36,370 nucleotides of DNA from Gammaproteobacteria bacterium (lineage in GTDB: Bacteria > Pseudomonadota > Gammaproteobacteria > Pseudomonadales > Pseudohongiellaceae): assembly GCA_028818225.1 (NCBI GenBank), contig JAPPOG010000067.1, positions 1-36,370 of the forward strand, in the 5' to 3' direction. The notes below the pieces were generated by a model. It ran no database searches, had not been told where the DNA came from, and worked only from the letters and a program-made list of their open reading frames with translations. Shown in pieces: positions 33,647 through 36,370 of this stretch. The position numbers and the translations under genes were made by a program. Within the stretch, counting starts at the first letter, position 1, and each line of letters begins with the position of its first letter.

Positions 33647-34513
33647 ATGCTAAGACCAATAATAGGGATTATAATAATCCTGCTAATCAGCGGCGGCCTC
33701 GCCTGGGCTGGCAGCCAGGGAAGTGTGTATGTCCCGCGAGTATCCCTGTTCGCTATCTGCGCCAGCATCGGCTTTATCCTGCACTGGCTGGTATTCGTAC
33801 CCAGCTTTATCTTTCAAACAGAACATTACTTCGACCTGACAGGTTCGATCTCTTATATCGCGACGGTAACTATCGCCGCGGTTATGCATCCGCTTTTAGA
33901 CCTACGCGGATTAATCATCTGTGTATTAATAGCGATCTGGGCAGCCCGCTTGGGCAGTTTCTTGTTTTTAAGAGTGAAAAAGGCAGGTCAGGATCGGCGC
34001 TTTAATGAGATCAAGACGCGCTTCTGGCGCTACCTGTTTACCTGGACTCTGGGCGGCGCCTGGGTGTTTATCACCATGGCAGCAGGCCTGGCGGCAATCA
34101 CGTCCATGACCCAGCGTCCACTGGGAATTTTTCTGGTGCTTGGTGTTGGGCTATGGATTATCGGATTTGTCATCGAAGTAATTGCTGATCGCCAGAAAAC
34201 AAATTTTCGTAAAAATCCGGAAAATGCAGAAAAGTTTATTACAACCGGTTTATGGTCTTACTCGAGACACCCGAATTACTTTGGAGAAATTGTCTTATGG
34301 ATCGGGATCGCAGTTATTGCATTACCCACATTGGTGGGCTGGCAATATCTGACACTTATTTCACCAATATTCGTATTATTCCTGTTGGTGAAAATCAGTG
34401 GCGTAAAGCTGTTAGAAGAAGGCGGGCAAAAGAGATGGGGTTCTAACCCTGAATATCAGCACTACGTAGCAACTACTTCAACCTTGGTACCATTACCCAA
34501 AAAATCAGACTAA
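33647..34513 (+). CDS. DUF1295/steroid 5-alpha-reductase-fold membrane protein
   Basis: The 288-residue product is an inner-membrane protein with six or more hydrophobic segments. The C-terminal motif ITTGLWSYSRHPNYFGEI is the signature of DUF1295, a family with the isoprenylcysteine-methyltransferase/steroid-5-alpha-reductase fold. The upstream half matches the same family (AARLGSFLFLRVKKAGQDRRF). The substrate is unknown. A run of six G lies 6 nt before ATG 33647. It is followed after 15 bp by the tannase-like gene, so the two are probably co-transcribed. Confidence 0.92.
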   Translation: MLRPIIGIIIILLISGGLAWAGSQGSVYVPRVSLFAICASIGFILHWLVFVPSFIFQTEHYFDLTGSISYIATVTIAAVMHPLLDLRGLIICVLIAIWAARLGSFLFLRVKKAGQDRRFNEIKTRFWRYLFTWTLGGAWVFITMAAGLAAITSMTQRPLGIFLVLGVGLWIIGFVIEVIADRQKTNFRKNPENAEKFITTGLWSYSRHPNYFGEIVLWIGIAVIALPTLVGWQYLTLISPIFVLFLLVKISGVKLLEEGGQKRWGSNPEYQHYVATTSTLVPLPKKSD

Positions 34514-34528
34514 AAACAGGTACTGACA

Positions 34529-36133
34529 ATGAAAAAGACAAACCAGTTGTTTTCAATACTGTTCATTACTTTAGTGGTAAGCGGTTTATCCAATTCATCG
34601 TTAGCACAACAAGGCAGCGATCTACGTCAATCTTGCTCGCTCTTAACCAATACCTCCTTACCAGAAACCACCATCTCTTCCGCTGAAGTCATCGAGGCCG
34701 ATAGCTTTACTCCGCCTCGCGCCGCTAATGCCCTGGGCACACCGGCTTTCTGTCGCGTGGTGGGTGTTACCTCCCCTCAGGTAAATTTCGAAGTGTGGTT
34801 ACCGCTGGATAACTGGAACGGCAAGTACAATGGCGTCGGTAACGGCGGTATGGCAGGCGTTATCAGCTACGCCGCTATGGCTGGCGCGTTAAATCGCGGT
34901 TATGCCACTGCCAGCACCGATACTGGTCATGACCAGGCCGGCGGCTTGTTCGATGCATCCTGGGCGTCGGGGCGCCCCGACTTGATTGAAGATTTCGGTC
35001 ATCGCGGACTCCACGTAACCACTGTCAATGCAAAAGCCATCACCGAATCATTCTATAAGGAAGCGCCTGCTTATTCTTATTACACCGGCTGCTCTAAGGG
35101 AGGGCAGATGGGACTGATGGAAGCCCAGCGTTATCCTGATGATTTCGATGGCATCATCGCAGGTAATCCCGCCAACGACTGGACCCGTTTCTATGCAGGC
35201 GCCCACCTCTGGTACTCTTTGGCCATGCTGGATAATAACAACGCTGGCTGGATTCCAAGATCAAAACTTCCTGCCTTCGGTGACGCGATTAATGCTGCCT
35301 GCGATGCGTTGGATGGTATCGAAGACGGCATATTGCAAAATCCTTTAGCCTGTAATTTTGAGCCGGCAACAATACAATGCCCTGCTGGCGTCGATAACGA
35401 TTCCTGTTTAACAGCTCAACAGGTTACCGCTGTAGAGAAGATCTGGTCGGGCGTTACCAACAGTTCCGGCGAACTGGTTTACCCTGGCCTGGTCCCCGGC
35501 GGTGAAGCCGATCCCGGTGGCTGGGGATTATGGGTCACCGGAGGCGAACCTTTTACCTCATTACACTGGTTGGGTGGCGAAGGCTTCTTCCGTTGGTTTG
35601 TGTTCGATGATGCAGACTGGGATTTCACCACATTTGATTTCGATGCTGATCTGGCTTATGCCCTGGACAAAGTTGGACCAGCGGTAGATTCCGACAATCC
35701 GGACCTGAGACCGCTCCGGGATAACGGGGCGAAGTTAATCGTTTACCATGGCTGGAGCGATGCAGACATCTCCCCTGTTGCTTCTATTAATTACTTCGAA
35801 GACGTAGTTGCGGTCATCGGTGATGACATGCGCGCCTCTAATTATGAAACTGCTTTGCGCAGCACCCAGAACTTTTTCCGCCTGTTCATGGTTCCCGGCA
35901 TGGGACATTGTTCTGGCGGACCGGGCCCGGATCGATTCGATGCCCTGTCAGCACTGGAGAACTGGGTGGAAAATGGAATTGCGCCAGACTCCATCCAGGC
36001 ATCCAAAATTCAAAGCGGTGAAGTAACCAGAACTCGACCGTTATGTGTTTATCCGGAAGTAGCAACTTATTCAGGAGTTGGCAGTACCGATGAGGCAGAA
36101 AATTTTTTCTGCGCGGCTCCAGCGACAAACTGA
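34529..36133 (+). CDS. Tannase/feruloyl-esterase family secreted hydrolase
   Basis: The 534-residue product has a signal peptide (FSILFITLVVSGLSNSSLAQ) and the tannase/feruloyl esterase fold: FEVWLPLDNWNGKYNGVGNG, the nucleophile motif TGCSKGGQMG (Cys188, Ser189), a likely acid in YHGWSDADISP and a terminal VPGMGHCSGG with His next to Cys. This matches the family's CS-D-HC arrangement, where the two Cys join the catalytic Ser and His through a disulfide. It would release phenolic acids such as ferulic or gallic acid from esters outside the cytoplasm. A 4-coumarate:CoA-ligase-like gene lies about 12 kb upstream, but no link is shown. It is the last gene of the window. Confidence 0.93.
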   Translation: MKKTNQLFSILFITLVVSGLSNSSLAQQGSDLRQSCSLLTNTSLPETTISSAEVIEADSFTPPRAANALGTPAFCRVVGVTSPQVNFEVWLPLDNWNGKYNGVGNGGMAGVISYAAMAGALNRGYATASTDTGHDQAGGLFDASWASGRPDLIEDFGHRGLHVTTVNAKAITESFYKEAPAYSYYTGCSKGGQMGLMEAQRYPDDFDGIIAGNPANDWTRFYAGAHLWYSLAMLDNNNAGWIPRSKLPAFGDAINAACDALDGIEDGILQNPLACNFEPATIQCPAGVDNDSCLTAQQVTAVEKIWSGVTNSSGELVYPGLVPGGEADPGGWGLWVTGGEPFTSLHWLGGEGFFRWFVFDDADWDFTTFDFDADLAYALDKVGPAVDSDNPDLRPLRDNGAKLIVYHGWSDADISPVASINYFEDVVAVIGDDMRASNYETALRSTQNFFRLFMVPGMGHCSGGPGPDRFDALSALENWVENGIAPDSIQASKIQSGEVTRTRPLCVYPEVATYSGVGSTDEAENFFCAAPATN

Positions 36134-36249
36134 CATCTCAATAAAGGGTTTCTCAGTATCCAGGGTACCAACGGGTAAACTATCAGGATTTCAGACAGTT
36201 ACAAACAGTTGGCGCACTTATAAACGAGCCATACAATCCGACAAACTAA

Positions 36250-36361
36250 GACCCCTCAAAAGGTCGACAGTATTAATCAGTCAAATTAACGGATTATCTA
36301 TTTCAATACAGTTAGTAATTAATAAACTGAATATAAACCTCACCCGAAATACTGAGGGGTC
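36250..36361. repeat. Perfect 9-bp inverted repeat flanking an AT-rich stretch
   Basis: GACCCCTCA (36250-36258) and TGAGGGGTC (36353-36361) are exact reverse complements, 94 bp apart, with an AT-rich interior lacking a gene. The arrangement resembles a short terminal-inverted-repeat element, but the window ends 9 bp later and no target duplication could be judged. It may be chance or a regulatory structure for the next gene. Confidence 0.35.
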
Positions 36362-36370
36362 ACAGAATAC

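Overview
The window looks like chromosomal DNA from a free-living, probably marine, gammaproteobacterium. The RimO sequence, the many exported c-type cytochromes and PQQ enzymes, the TAXI-type TRAP transport genes and the Shine-Dalgarno-led Gram-negative gene structure support this. A finer placement (for example a relative of the OM182/Pseudohongiella or SAR92 groups) is only a guess. I see no rRNA, tRNA, CRISPR array, insertion sequence or phage gene. More than half of the genes carry a Sec, Tat or lipoprotein signal, so the window is mainly about envelope and periplasmic chemistry.

Layout. Positions 3-86 hold the tail of an upstream gene. From 465 to 13063 every gene is on the minus strand. 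In transcription order these are: a diheme c-type cytochrome, a PQQ alcohol-dehydrogenase-like enzyme, a protein combining a c-heme motif with PHM-like copper motifs, and a secreted partner of unknown function (block ends in a strong terminator at 7896-7926); then a TAXI solute-binding protein, a fused TRAP permease, a DUF3179 protein, an outer-membrane barrel, a TlpA-like thioredoxin and an NHL propeller. From 13233 to 17219 the plus strand carries an exported cupin, a beta-helix lipoprotein overlapping a diheme cytochrome lipoprotein of the SO2930 type, and a second, orphan TAXI lipoprotein.

Positions 17234-20239 group three genes that point to D-amino acids: a VanX-like D-Ala-D-Ala dipeptidase lipoprotein (minus), an aspartate/glutamate racemase-family protein and a Tat-exported D-threonine-aldolase-fold PLP enzyme. 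Then come a GNAT acetyltransferase, an acyl-CoA ligase, a DUF1761 membrane protein and rimO (plus), a fasciclin protein (minus), a SOUL protein and a TIGR01777 epimerase (plus), a YVTN propeller pseudogene and a second DUF1761 protein (minus). The plus strand ends with a secreted M20 amidohydrolase, an unknown secreted protein, a dienoyl-CoA-isomerase-like crotonase, a GH43-like propeller, a DUF1295 membrane protein and a tannase/feruloyl-esterase-like hydrolase.

The most notable direct observations are two otherwise intact reading frames each broken by one in-frame stop codon (TAG at 3881-3883 in the DUF3179 gene, TAA at 27945-27947 in the YVTN gene), the periplasmic PQQ/heme/copper gene block at 7943-13063, the D-amino-acid group, and an M20 enzyme with Glu in place of the usual metal-binding Cys. 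Functional statements rest on motif recognition by eye; no database search was run.
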